Below are positions 44,870 through 56,762 of a DNA stretch of 64,000 bases, piece after piece. How positions within the stretch are numbered: the stretch's first letter is position 1; the number at the start of each line of letters is the position of its first letter. This stretch comes from Typhlomys cinereus (lineage: Eukaryota; Chordata; Mammalia; Rodentia; Platacanthomyidae): the NCBI GenBank assembly GCA_023101885.1, contig JALPQD010000513.1, positions 434,001 to 498,000 on the forward strand. The letters are read 5' to 3'. The translations under genes were made by a program, and so were the position numbers. The notes under the pieces are model-generated. The model searched no databases, was not told the DNA's origin, and saw only the letters and a program-made list of their open reading frames with translations.

Positions 44870-45245
44870 TTTGCTTATTGTCTTTATTTTGAAATGTTTT
44901 GTGGAAATTAAAAGATGAGTGACTGCCAGGCAGCGCCTGAGCCAACAGCCCGGAAGAGTACCGTGCTTCCTTCCACGGCTGGCCGGAGCGGCTGGAATCG
45001 ACCCAGAGCTCCCCAGTTTCTTCTGCCTGCACTTATTCTCTGGGCGGCTCAATTCCTTTTAAGACACAAATTGATTGGGATAATTTCAGCTATAACTACA
45101 ATTGCCATGGAAGGAGGGGGTGCATTCAGACCGGGGACTCCTGCAATGACTGTGAACCATTGAGTTACTGTAAAATGACCAGAAAATGGATTCAAAATTG
45201 AAGCCACAAATAATGTAATTACTGCAGTGCGCGTGCAAGGCTGCC
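44870..45245. promoter_or_regulatory. AT-rich/homeobox-motif island in intron 2, enhancer candidate
   Basis: Unique sequence with tgcttattgtctttattttg, ggaaattaaaagatgagtga, agacacaaattgattgggat, tataactacaattgccatgg, gattcaaaattgaagccaca and aaataatgtaattactgcag. Two AT-rich cores flank a GC-rich stretch, as in many conserved elements. Function inferred. Confidence 0.35.
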
Positions 45246-45534
45246 AGAACAAGGTTGGCTGTTAACCTGGAAACATCTGGAGGCAAAGCTGCTGCTTTCT
45301 GCTGCTGCTACATCCTGTGCCCTGGGCCTTGGAGGGGGGTGGATGGAAGTGATCTTCCGGCCTAGAAGAGCTTCGGAGGTTGGAAGGAACATGGAGAGCC
45401 AGGAAAATAGATATGAAGAGAAGGAAAGTAGAATTCGGAGATGGAGGGCAGAACTGGTATTTCCCGTAGCCCAGCAGCAAGGGCTAGACACTGCATCTTT
45501 CACAAAATGGAGTCCAATGTTGACATGACTGTTG

Positions 45535-46060
45535 TCACATGGATGTCACTGCTGTTGACACTAATACATCAGCACCACCGTTGGTACCAATCCCATCCAA
45601 GATGGTAGCACCTGTCTTAACAACACCAGCAGCCCCTCCCCTGCCTCTACTGCCACCGTCTCCACCATTGCTCCAATAGCAACATCTTTGTCGTTATCCA
45701 TCCCATCAACACCGCATCGGAATTATCCCTTCTGCTGTCCTTATCACCATCGTTGCCCTGGCAACAGCATCTTTGTCATCACCAGCCTGATGTATCCACG
45801 GCAGCATCAGCACCGCCATCCCAGTGTTGGCCATGGTCCTCCCCAGCATCACCGTCTCCACCCTCTCTCCTCTGGCCTCATCTTCTGGCCTCCATCTGCA
45901 GTGCCCGCGGGCATCTTCCTCCTCAGCCATCTCATCCACGCCGCATCAGGATCACCGTGACTATCACAACATCATCGTCAATTTCACCCTCATCAGTGCT
46001 GTCTTCACATCCTCCACAACTTCCCAGGAGGACGCGCTCACCATCCCAAGCTCTGTCATA
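45535..46060. repeat. Degenerate CAT/CAC trinucleotide-periodic region
   Basis: Over 500 bases dominated on the + strand by ATCACC, CATC, CACC and CAGC words with a loose three-base period, for example aacatcatcgtcaatttcac and cagcatcagcaccgccatcc. Long open frames on both strands (45824-46303, 159 codons; 45688-45960; 45753-46061) come from this periodicity. It looks like a decayed simple-sequence array. Confidence 0.6.
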
Positions 46061-48755
46061 GTGACCTTTGTCCTGATTCTCACATCCAGGGTCAAAGTCA
46101 GTCGGTTCCTCCCAGTCTGTCATAGAGCTCTGTATCACATGCTGTGTTCCCTGTGTCTCTCAAGCAGGCTGTCCAGCCTTCGATCGGGGACGGGGACATC
46201 ACCTAAGAGGCAGCATAAGGGGTGGAGGAGTGCCTGCTTCAAGGCTTGGGGCAAAGGGGCACACAAGGGCCACATTCTTGGGCGTGGTGATGTCAGGGAG
46301 TGACCCAAGCCATTCATCTGAATCTTCAGTCTGGATATCCTAGGAGTAGGGGCAGAAAATAGGGGTAGGACTTGGTGAGACAGAAATCAAGGAATCCAAG
46401 GGGACAGTTAGAAGGCCCACGTAGAGGCGGGAGGCTGAGTATGAGCATGTAAAAGGCCCACACCTCGGGCTTGGGCCAGAGGGAGTGGACAGGCCCGGAT
46501 GGCTGACGCTTGTCATCACTCTCCCTCCGTGTTAGTGCTTAGGTTCCACAGCCACAGAGCAATTCACACATGGCTTGTTCCCTCAGGGAGTGTCTACACT
46601 TAAGATTGTCAGACGGCAGGGCCAGAGAGGCGCGCAGCCCGACAGCAGGAAGCAGCAGGGCATCGGGAACCCAGGGCCCGGCACGTCCTCTGAGGGAAGG
46701 CCCTGGAGAGGCCCGTTGCCCCTCAATGCAACAATCTACCCACAAGCCCAGAGTCACTGCTTTTAAAGCATTTAGCATCAGGGGCTTAACTCTAAAGTGA
46801 CCAGAGGAGGACAGAACGGCACTCCCCTGACCTGACTCTAGTATCGGAACTGGAGTTCTGACCGCGTATCTTTTCCTGCTCTTGGCATTGGCCACAGGAA
46901 CCTCAGTTCATCAAGAGATGCTCTCTGTCTCTCCTGGCTTTGCTCTTACACCCCATGTTCTGGTGACTCCAGCAAACTCCTATCCATGACTAGCCGGTCC
47001 CAGACGATTTGCTTTTCAACCAGGCTGCAGGTGACAGTCCCCAGTAATCTTAAGGACAGTACAGACTTCGGGAAGAATATGCTGAAGTTTATCTCCCTCC
47101 TCCAGGAGTCAGTGAGAGTGGTGGTAGACATCAGGCAAGTGGAAACACTCAGTGTCCCTCCCAACCCCCCAGTCTGAGAGGATCTAATCTCTGGATCTCT
47201 GAATTGAGTGGTACCACCCTGTACTTCAGAGGGGCCACATCCTTCTAGGGTCCCTCTTTTCTCCCACGATGGCAGCCAGTAGAACCAAGGGTCTCACCTA
47301 CCAAAAATCTTCTAGACTTTGCTCTAAGTGACTAGAATATTGAATGTCCCACTGACTTGTCCCTGAGTCACTCCTAAGTTCTGCGGCTTCTCTCCCTTGG
47401 GACTCTCCTCCTGAGGCAGGGGTCATGCTCCAGGGTACATGTGACGAGGTCCCAGGGGTGACCAAGGGGCAGTTGTTTGCAGAGAGATAGAGAGGGCTTG
47501 GGCAGCGGGGTCATGGTGTCCACACAGAAGACACAAGGTCTTAGATAGAGCCAGAGATACAAGAGCAGGAACAAGCAGGGCACTAGTGCATATATGAAGG
47601 CCCAGGATAGGATGGGCATAACATATGTTAGCACCACTCGGCCTGTTGATGCTTGGCCTCATGGCTCATGGGTTTCCATTCATACTCTGACCCTGGGCCT
47701 TGCAAACCTTCAAGTGACCTCTGCCAAGGGTCTGCCAGACCATGTCTCAATCCACAGTACATCATGCTTAGGCGCTCTGAATCAGTTCCTCCAACACTCA
47801 TCATGGGTTATATGTCCATGTGTTGGATTACCCCACAGCCTCCGTCGGGTGAGTTTGCTCACACTGTACCCACTTCCTCTGAGGTTCACAAGAGGTCGAA
47901 AACTGAAACTCAGGCTGCTGCTGCAAAAAGAGACAAGGAAAATGAGATGCTACTGGAAGAAAGGGGCATGGCTTCTGGGGCCCCCTTACCCTGAATTTGC
48001 CTGATTTGTCTTTTTTAAGGGCTCTTTTAGGTGAAATCCCTGCAGGGTTAGAGAGTGTGAGGAGTCTGGAATCGTTATTACAGACAGGAGGTGATGACCT
48101 CTCCTGAGGGAGGGAATGTAGTTATGTGGATAGCCGAGGGAAGAGCCTTCTAGACAGTGGCCCTGCAGCACGAGTGTGTTTGCTTACTATATTTGGGGAA
48201 CAGTGCGGAATCAGTGGAGCTTGAGTGCTATGAGGGAGACAGACAAGGACGGGAGATAGTCAGAGTGGCAATGGGGGTCGGGGATAGGAATGGGGAGAAG
48301 CTGCAATGAGTAGGTCCCCTAGGCCACTGTAATTCTTGCATGCTGAGAGAGAACAAGGAAATGATATCAGCTCCCTGGCATGGGCAGACTCACTCTGACC
48401 CACTGGCATCCTCGGTGGTCTCCATGGTATCACTGAGGGAGAGGCCAGGGTTCGGTCAGGCTTTAGGAAATAAGTCAGGGCTGGAGGTTGATGTTCGAGC
48501 CATCCGTCAGTAGAAACTTCCTGTTTATCTCTCAAGTCCCCTGTGAACACATGCAGGATGCCCCTCACGATGACGGACGGTAGTGTCGCAGGTGTTACAC
48601 CTACTTTGCAAAGAGCTGGGCTAGCGGGCATTAGCTCTTCTCACCTTCCCGGGGTCGGTAGCACTCCCAAGGTTCTGTTGGTTGTTTTTCCCATGAGTTT
48701 ATGGGGCCACTGAAGTCCTGTCCTGACCCCCTTGCTGCCCTCTGCTCTGTTGCAG

Positions 48756-49013
48756 CCTGTGACCAGCTGGCGCTGGGCGTCGTGGCCATTTTCGGGCCAT
48801 CACAGGGCTCCTGTACCAACGCCGTGCAGTCCATCTGCAATGCCCTAGAGGTACCCCACATCCAGCTGCGTTGGAAGCACCACCCGCTGGACAACAAGGA
48901 CACCTTTTATGTCAACCTCTACCCCGACTACGCCTCGCTCAGCCACGCCATCCTGGATCTGGTCCAGTCCCTCAAGTGGCGGTCGGCCACTGTGGTCTAC
49001 GACGACAGCACAG
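48756..49013 (+). CDS. Grik3: Grik3 coding exon 3 (GluK3 amino-terminal domain)
   Basis: This 258-nt exon continues the GluK3 amino-terminal domain. With the G from exon 2 it opens [19 protein letters not shown], continues through [20 protein letters not shown] and [20 protein letters not shown], and ends VVYDDST plus the first base of a glycine codon. The IFGP and VPHIQ segments are typical of lobe 1 of the LIVBP fold in kainate receptors, and [13 protein letters not shown] leads into lobe 2. In the family this domain drives subunit assembly and dimerisation. Three cysteines are visible (ACDQ, GSCTN, SICN). The acceptor is tctgctctgttgcag; the donor is ACAG|gtgggt. Borders and phase (2 nt, 85 codons, 1 nt) match the 258-nt exon I know from GRIK paralogues. 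There is no internal stop or frameshift. Confidence 0.98.
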
Positions 49014-50504
49014 GTGGGTGACTGGGGTCAGTCCCAAGCTAGGCCAGACTGGGCTGGAGGACGGTCAAGGGAGCAGAGCCCCAAGGTTGGACTTGTCTGC
49101 TTGCTTAGCACTGCTGGCCGCATGGAGGAGGCCACGCCCTCCACCCAGACACCAGCAGCACCGGTCACACAGACACGACGCTCACCTCTGCGACGCTCAC
49201 ACCCGTGCGTTCCAACTTCCCACACACCTCACTCAACCCCAGCCCAACTTAGAGGATCCCTTCACTCCACTCTCACCTCCTCTTCAACGACAGAGTGCTC
49301 AGATCTATACTCAGCATCTACCCAGCACACCTCTGCCCACCCCTGCATGGCCACGCCCACACCTGTAGTCTCACATAACACCTAAATGAGATTCGCCTAG
49401 GTGCATCCTCCCATGCCTATGCTTAGCATACTTGTGGTGTGGCTTGGTGTGCATTGTGTGTGTGCCGGGTATAAACCTCTGTTTTCCCACTTGCTGTCTG
49501 GGTAGCCACTCTGCTTGATCTCTTTACAAGCACGTTCTGGAATGAGGAGGTACAGCATAGGCAGGAACCGAGGGTGGGGGGTGCTCATGAACCTCCTCAC
49601 ACCCTGTCCCCCACTTCTCTCCCTACACTTACACACAAAGAACACTGTTTGCACTTAGCTGCATTCCCTGGAACACTAGTCCTACCCTGTCTGATAGTCC
49701 CAGGCCTTCAGAAAGAGGCTTGGAGCTCATCCTCTGGAGCAGAGGAAAGGCCCAGGCTATAGGCCGTTGTTGAGATTGTCACCCCTGATCAGCAAGAGGC
49801 CCACTCAGCCCAGCAGGAGTCAATAGCTTCATTCTTCGGACAGAACCCATTTGGCCCAGTCTTGCCTATACTTCCAAAATCCAGCATGGGACTTGCCTTC
49901 TAGAACCTTCTCAGTAGTTACCCCTTAATATGTTACCCCTTCCTTCTCAATCCTGGTCCCCTTCATGTGCACCCAGAGCAAATATGCAGAAAGTGCATTC
50001 TGGACCTTTCTTTTGGACCTCACACCTTACCAGGACCTGGGGATATCTGATGACGAATCTCCAGCCTTTGGGGGAACAGGAAGAAGGTGCCCACAGCTCT
50101 GTTTGTGACACTCTCAACATTAACACTGAAGGCTGCACTGAACCATAAAGGATCTGACCCGGCAGGGAGAGATGGCGAGGAAAGAGTCCCTGCCAGACCT
50201 TGATGACCCCTGACGTGGTTGGTCCTCAGGGACAGAGCAGATAGGCTTTCATAGTGTACTGGAACAGTAACTAGGGTGAGCTTGCTTAATTCCCCCAAAT
50301 CCCTCAGTGACTGTATGGGGAGGCAAATCAGTAATGGGGCGAAGCTGGCAGGCCCTGCCTGCTGTTGCTCAGCCAGTATCGGAGTCACCATGGCCCCGCA
50401 GGCCCGCCTGAGCCTCAAACCCATGCTGTTAGTCAGCACGGAGCCTGTCCTCAACTCCTCTTCCTTTTCAAAGACTTGCCTCCCGAGACAGTTCTTAGCC
50501 CAGC

Positions 50505-50580
50505 CTCTCGAGAGCCCGTGACCTTGGCAAGTCACTTAACCCATCTGGCCTGGCTCTTCCCACTTATCAAGAGTGGCAGC
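50505..50580 (+). repeat. MIR fragment
   Basis: cgtgaccttggcaagtcact, taacccatctggcctggctc and cacttatcaagagtggcag follow the MIR core. Confidence 0.55.
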
Positions 50581-50984
50581 ATCCAGCCTCGAAGAGCCTC
50601 CAGCCTGAGACTCATGGTCAGTTTTTGATTACCTCCTAATGGGGGTGCGGATAGCAGGGAGAAGCCAGCAGGAAAGACGATTAGGAAGCTATTTCTCCAT
50701 CTCGGGACCCAGAGGACCCCACTGGAGATCCTCAAGAAACAGGGCCACCACCCCAGACGCAGGACCCTCTCTCCCTTTTAGAGCCTGGAGCCAGGCTCTG
50801 CCACCAAGGGGTGCTCCACAGTGCCCAGCCTCCTCTGGCATCTTGGCAGCGCAGCGGTGTGAGTTGTCTGAGTAATCACTTGCGGGGTGTCTGCCTGGCA
50901 GCCATGCTGCCTGTGTATCATGAGCCTCAGTCTGAGTCTCCCAGACTCAGCGCAGAGCCCGGCACAAAGCAGACATTGGCCGAA

Positions 50985-51195
50985 CTGACTTGGATTGGAG
51001 TGAGTTGAATTTAAAATCACGTCGAGTTAAACTCTGATTAAATCTTTCAGCGAGGAGTTATAAGGATGTAAAATGAAGAACCCATTGCCACTTTTTTTTG
51101 AGTAGTTAATCATATTCTAGGAGCACGGTTGCCCATCGAGAGGGCACTGGTAATTCCCGGCCCATCAGAGCTGAGAATCAAGTGGATATATAGTC
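50985..51195. promoter_or_regulatory. AT-rich island in intron 3, enhancer candidate
   Basis: gagttgaatttaaaatcacg, agttaaactctgattaaatc, aggagttataaggatgtaaa, gtagttaatcatattctagg and actggtaattcccggcccat lie in unique sequence between GC-rich flanks. Inferred only. Confidence 0.3.
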
Positions 51196-51994
51196 AGAGC
51201 TCCGGATGCCTGGGGTGAAAGTGGGAAGCTCCGTGGCTCTGACTTGTTAAAGGACAGAGATTTGCTTTGGGTCTTTGAGGATGGAGAGGGGTGTGGCGAG
51301 GCATGGTGGGAGTGGAGGGGGAACAGCACCATCAGGTACGAGGGGGGGGGACTGCATGTGGCAGCCTTACGAAGATGCCAGCCTGGTGAGGGAGATGACT
51401 CAAGCGCTAAGTTTGGGGGCAGAAAGATAGACAGGGCACATCTGGCCCGATACCCAGCCCAGGGGCTCAGACTTTATGTTGTGAGTAACCAAGGACTGAG
51501 GACCATTGAGTGCCGTTGAGCACCGCGGTGGAATAATGACAGCCAAGTTTCAGCAGGTGGCCCTGAGAGCAACATACAGCAAGGGTTGTGGAGAAAGCAC
51601 AAAGCAGAGGGAGGCTGCGCCCGTGAAGGAGACCCGAGTTTGAGGTGTCGCTTGGAACAGAGCTTGGGGACACAGTCTCAGATGAGAACTAGATAGGAAG
51701 AGGATGTCGAAAAATCCAAGAAGAGAGCAGACACTGGCCTGAACTACTGTCCGGTGAGTTTCGGCTTCCAGGCTGGGGCGGGAGGAATAGAGGACGTGAC
51801 ACGGGCTTTGAAAGAACAACGAGCTGCAACAACAGGTACTGACATTAGTCAGAGCTGATGCTAAGGTTTGGAGAGTCCTGTCCCCAAGCCAGCACAGCTC
51901 TGCCCACACGTCCATGTCACTGGACCCTCAGTTCTGCTGACCTGGAATCTCAGTGACCTCTAGGGGGTAATTAATTGCCCCCTCCCCTTTGCTT

Positions 51995-52076
51995 ATACAA
52001 GGTGCCAAAGATCAAACCCAGGGATTTGTGTATGTTAAGCAAGCACTTTACCACCCAGCTAAATCCTCAGCCCACC
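51995..52076 (-). repeat. ID-type SINE, reverse orientation
   Basis: gtgccaaagatcaaacccag, ggatttgtgtatgttaagca, agcactttaccacccagcta aatcctcagccc is a clear reversed ID-type head. Confidence 0.65.
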
Positions 52077-52089
52077 ATTCTCCTGTAAT

Positions 52090-52410
52090 CTGATTAACCA
52101 TTAAAACCGCAGATGGGAGTGGGCTGTGAAGACACTTCCATAAGCAAGACTCCTGCCCTGCAGGCATAAGAACCAGAGTTTGGATCTCTGAAACCCACAT
52201 AGAAGCTAGGCAGGCACGACACTCAGGAGGAACCAAGACAGGGAATCCTCAGGGCAAATTGGCTGGCGAGCCTGGACAGTCCATGAGTTCTGGGTTCAAG
52301 TGAGAGAACCTGCTTTAATAACAAAAGTGGAGTTCGGTTGAAAAAGATACCGGTCCACACATACATACAACCCACACATGCCCCTGCCCACACACACAAC
52401 TTGAAAAAGA
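52090..52410 (+). repeat. B4/RSINE-like SINE, diverged
   Basis: gtgggctgtgaagacacttc, cataagcaagactcctgccc, accagagtttggatctctga, aacccacatagaagctaggc and cattggctggcgagcc-type words, ending in CA-rich sequence, match a diverged B4/RSINE composite. Confidence 0.5.
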
Positions 52411-53330
52411 GGGGACAACCATGTCTTTATTTCTTCACTTCACCGGTGCCTAATTACATTCTTTCCTGCAATATCTCATCAGCTTTTAGTTCAAGTTTAA
52501 CTTTTGATGTGTCTCCATTTAGTTCATTTCAGAAGCACCGATGTAGTGGCGTTCGTGGGAGATGAGGTTTGGTTAAGAAGACAGTCCCAGGGATGTGGGA
52601 TTTGTAGTGAATAGTCACGCGGCATTCAAAATGAACAGTGGGAAGTAAGAACTGAGCTCACCATGCCGGCCATGAGACTTCACCAACTCCCCGTGCCAGG
52701 AGATCCCACCAGGCAGGCTCGACAATGCCATGGGGGCGGAAAGCACTTCATGTGTGTAGCAGGCTCTGACTGTCTTTGTGGCCAGTCACATGCTTAGACC
52801 GCAAACAATGGACAGACAACCCCGTGCAAATTGGCTTGAGCAATGACCGCTCAGTTTTCTTATGTCCGAGAAGTCTGGGATGGGCCTTTTTGGGACTGTT
52901 TGGCGGCTAGTTCAACAGAGTCTAATTGCTGATCAGCATTGCTCTGCCCTCTCGGTTTTCCCTTCCTTGTTATAAAAGAGTTGCTGAAATTCCAGGTATA
53001 GCTCTCCATGCCATGAGCAAGAAAGGAAAGAGGGAGAAGCCAAAGGGATTTGTCTTAATGTAATTCACGCCCAGTAACAAGAAAACTGTCACAGAACTTT
53101 CTAGAAGATGGTCCTTACAACTCACTGGATCCATGCCTGCTACTTCAGATATGCTAAATGGGAGCAGGATTGCCATTGATTTGCTCCTAGGAATCACGAG
53201 TCACCTGATAGGACTGGCGCATGGCCACCAAACAGAAGCACACTTTTATAGGCACGCCTGCAGAGGATGCATCTGTTAGCTCTTTCTACAACAAGCTGTG
53301 TAACAAACTACCCCCAAATCCATTGGCTTT

Positions 53331-53577
53331 AAAAAAAAAAAAAAAAAAAAAAACATTTGGGGCTGGAGAGATGGCTCAAGGGTTAAGACTCTGTCCCGTA
53401 AGCAGAAGGTCCTGAGTTTGGATCCCAGGTCCTACATAAAAACACAGGCAGAAATGGTGGTGGCCTGTACTTCCTGCCCTGGGAAATCCCACAGCGAAGC
53501 AAAAAGGAGGTAGAAGCAATCCAGGGTGATTCCCAAAGTCACCCTTGGTCCTCCACATGGACACACAGTGCCCTCTG

Positions 53578-53632
<55 letters not shown>

Positions 53633-53640
53633 AAATAAAT
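53331..53640 (+). repeat. A tract plus B2-headed SINE with non-murine body (copy C), (CA)n tail
   Basis: A 23-nt A tract (53331-53353) precedes the best-preserved copy of the local family: ggggctggagagatggctca, agggttaagactctgtcccg, gatcccaggtcctacataaa, gaggtagaagcaatccaggg, tgattcccaaagtcaccctt and acacacagtgccctctgata, then (CA)n at 53581-53628 and AAATAAATAAA. The head is close to B2. The segment before the tail is nearly identical to the reversed copy at 10775-11056. Confidence 0.8.
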
Positions 53641-55177
53641 AAAATATTTTTTTAAAACAACACATTTGCCTGCCTACTGGTAGATCTAGGAGGCTGGCCT
53701 TGGCTCACCTCCATGTGTTCCTGTCTCTTAGTAGGTTCACCCAGACTTGTTGCCATGACAGTGGCCGAGTGGCAAGAGAGTCAGCCAGTGTGCAATTCCA
53801 TCATGCCTGCTAATGTCCTGCTGCCCTGCCAAATGACAGGGTTGAGCAGGGTGGGCAGGCCATGCACAGTTCTTCTGTGGCAGAGGAATATAGGAAGAGG
53901 TGAAGGTCGGGGTCATCCTACCAGACAGTCACAAGGGAATTGACTGCAGAGATAGAGTACAAGTCCGTATACCTAACCCAGTCTCTGTATAAACTCCTGC
54001 CAAGGTTGAAAGAAAATGGTTTTTAAAACACTATAGGATAGAGAAAAGGGTTCCACCTTTCCCTAGCAGCCACTTACTGCCATGAGCTCCTCAGCTAGGT
54101 GTAGAACCTCATGAACCCCTGCCCCTTATTCTTGGCACTGTGGAGTTCTCAGATTTTGAAACCCTCAGGAAGATGATGTAGAATTAAGTGAGGGTCTCTC
54201 AACCTCTGTGGTCTCTTGAGTTTCCTTATCTGTCCCACAGCAGTGAAAAGCCCTGCTCTGTATGCCTTCGAGAATCTGGAGGCAGCTAAATAGGGCCATG
54301 CATGCAGAAGTGCTTTGTAAGTGAAAAGTCTGGTTCCAACAGCCATGATTCAGTGCGGATATTCTGGGAGGGATTGATCAGGGAAGCAGCCGGGAAGAAA
54401 AGCTGGGCTCAAACAAACAAAGGCAGCCCTGTCCTCAGCAGAGTGGGCTGGGAGGAGCCTCGGTCTCCTTTGGGAGTACACTGATGGGAAGGAGGCCTGA
54501 TATTTGCTGCTGGAGAATGTGGGTCACCACGCATTAGATGGGGTGATGTGTTTGGCTGACCAGAAAGCCTTGGTGGCCTCTGCTCTGTCCTCATGATCTG
54601 GGGCCCCAGAGCCCACATGCCCGCTTACGTGACCACGAGTCTGAAAACCAAGTGGGCAGGAGCCAAATAGGCAGAGGACAGCAACAGCTGCCCAAACTGA
54701 AGCGAGCTGTAGAAGCTAGGCCTGCGGGTGCGCCAGGGTCTTCGCTTTGTCAGAGCTTCCCCCAGTCAGCCGGCTCCCCTCTTCATCCCACTACCAAGTC
54801 TGGAGTTAGGAGGCACTGCGACCTGTTTGATCTAGAGCACCCACACATGGGCACCTGGGTCTGGGACTTGTATAAAGGCGGGGCATCCTTGATGCCCACA
54901 GCCCCGGCTGAGCTCTTGGGAGACGGAGTTACAGAGACACACCTCCCTGGCATGGGGGAATCATGGCAGCAAGCAGATTGCTTTCCTGGCATTCAGGTCT
55001 CCAGGCATGGGAGGAGCGCTGGACAGGCATGGGCAGGGTACCAGGTACTGCTTTGGAAACGGCAACTCTGTCGAAAGGTTTCTAGAATGGGCTAAATAGA
55101 GTGTCTCCGTCCAAATAGGGGACACTGCAACATGTGATAGCAACCTTGGATCAGGTACAAATTAGCTTAAGAAAAAT

Positions 55178-55180
<3 letters not shown>

Positions 55181-55208
<28 letters not shown>

Positions 55209-55209
55209 T
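55181..55209. repeat. (TG)n microsatellite
   Basis: About 14 TG units in sense orientation, 1.4 kb before exon 4. Confidence 0.95.
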
Positions 55210-56580
55210 GCACACATGTGAGGTAGCAGAGGGAGGGTTGGCAGCCTTTTCTGGAGCATTCCGGGTAGCACTAACCAATCAGCACATCCCCTAAGAACAA
55301 GGACTAAGAGCAGGACACGGGTCACATTGCTTCTGTGAGTGACACCTGGGACTTGTGCTAGAGTGACAGGTAAGAAACACCCCCTTTTTGTTCATTTTCA
55401 AGTAGGGAGGATGGAAGTTTGGGGCCACATGGAACACGGACAGAGTCCAACAAACCAGATGCAAGAGAGGACAAAGGGGGAGAGGAAAGCTGTGTTGATC
55501 ACAATACTGGATCAAATAGAACCATAAGCTAGTGCTACCCGGAATCTTATATACTGGGAGTCAGGGAGGAGCTGTTCCCCCAGGGAAAACCAGGGGTCAG
55601 TGGTGGGGATGGGTCAGTGAGCCTGGAGCAGCTGCAGAGCCAGTGCTGGGGGTGAGGGGGGGGTCAGCCCCTCCTTCAGTGGGCAAGGGTTGGGAGAGTG
55701 GAGAGCAGCAAGCCTCCTTCCCAGGCTCCACAGAAAGGAGTCAGCAAGAATGGAGCTGGAAAATCGGAAAGGAAATGAACTTAATTGGACCTAAGCAAGC
55801 CATTTGTCTCCAGGAAGTGACATTCAGTTTTCCCTGGAAGTCCCCAGATTAAGTGGTTTTTACAAAATGCCAAGGTGGAGGATAGATTTTTCAGTGTGGA
55901 GAGAGAAAAACAGTAAGTCAATCCAATTACAGAAACATTGTTTGAGCACTCGCTAAGTGCCGGGCCCTGGGCCAGGGTCCCTGGGGACCCGGCGTGGATA
56001 TCGAAGTGTTTGTGGCAGAGGAGGAGGGCACAGCAAAGCCAATGGAGGCGGAAAGAGGAGCCCACCTGAGCTGGTGTGGATAGTGGGGTTGTCTGGAGAG
56101 GGAGCTGCCAAGAAGTCCCAGGCTAGCCAGGTGTTTAGTAAAATGGCACCATCTCCCAAGGCTGCATGCATCTCTCCACACATTCCAAATGAGGGCAGCA
56201 GGTGGAAATGTAGGGTGGGAATCTGCCGTGTATGCCTAATTTTGGATCTGCATATATGTGCACGTGTATCTGTATGTGCCTACACACACATGCGTGTGTC
56301 AGCTCACATACATGGCCTATCCATCTCAACATCCATGTGTTTGGATGTGCAGACAAGTCTGTGCGCATGTTGTGGGCATGTCTATCTGAAGTGTGCTCCA
56401 GCCTGTCTTCAGACACTCGTGACTGTGTCCATGCCGTCACACAGCTCTGTGGGCCGGTGTCAGTGTCCACTCTATCTGCTGACCCATGGCCCTGGGCAAG
56501 CCTGGGCACGCCTGTCTGAGTGTCTGCTCTGGTGTATGCATGCACACACATGTGTGTCTTTTGTGCCCTGGGCCACGCAG

Positions 56581-56762
56581 GGCTCATCCGGCTGCAGGAG
56601 CTCATCATGGCGCCATCGAGGTACAACATCCGTCTGAAGATCCGCCAGCTCCCCATCGACTCGGATGACTCACGCCCCCTGCTCAAGGAGATGAAGCGGG
56701 GCCGGGAGTTCCGCATCATCTTCGACTGCAGTCACACCATGGCAGCCCAGATCCTCAAGCAG
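56581..56762 (+). CDS. Grik3: Grik3 coding exon 4 (GluK3 amino-terminal domain)
   Basis: This 182-nt exon encodes lobe 2 of the GluK3 amino-terminal domain. It begins [20 protein letters not shown], continues [20 protein letters not shown], and ends [20 protein letters not shown] on a complete codon. Two bases finish the glycine codon split by intron 3, and 60 codons follow. The [10 protein letters not shown] stretch matches GluK3; GluK2, as I recall it, has ADTKDAKPLL. FDCSH holds a conserved cysteine. The acceptor lies after a TG-rich, only moderately pyrimidine-rich stretch (tgtgccctgggccacgcag), weaker than those of exons 2 and 3. The donor is AAGCAG|gtaggt. The 194-codon open frame on the opposite strand at 56135-56719 is a shadow of this exon and the adjacent CA/TG-rich sequence. 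Confidence 0.98.

Larger units (their letters stand above)
40192..48755 (+). other. Grik3: Grik3 intron 2 (8,564 bp)
   Basis: Bounded by gtgagt at 40192 and ttgcag at 48755. It splits a codon after its first base (phase 1). Contents described separately include a B1 just after the donor, an AT-rich island, a B4-type SINE, a CA array, a DNA-transposon remnant, an old LINE-1 piece, an ID element, a second AT-rich island and a degenerate trinucleotide region. The stretches 42480-43590 and 46060-48755 show nothing recognisable beyond unique intronic sequence and one MIR. Confidence 0.95.
49014..56580 (+). other. Grik3: Grik3 intron 3 (7,567 bp)
   Basis: Bounded by gtgggt at 49014 and cacgcag at 56580, phase 1. 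It holds a MIR (50505-50580), an AT-rich island (50985-51195), ID and B4-type SINEs (51995-52410), a B2-headed SINE after a 23-nt A tract (53331-53640) and a TG array (55181-55209). The stretches 49014-50500, 51200-51990, 52420-53325, 53650-55175 and 55215-56575 show no gene or repeat that I can name. Confidence 0.95.

Noticed and set aside
48871..49385. Long + frames across exon 3 and the following intron
   Set aside because: They are out of frame with the GluK3 reading or run past the donor at 49014; shadows of exon 3.
53357..53430. Possible tRNA gene from the A/B-box-like head
   Set aside because: It is the Pol III promoter head of a SINE; there is no cloverleaf with a proper anticodon arm, and the same head recurs in several copies.
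56135..56719. 194-codon minus-strand open frame
   Set aside because: It is the antisense shadow of Grik3 exon 4 and the adjacent TG/CA-rich intron; it has no family resemblance.
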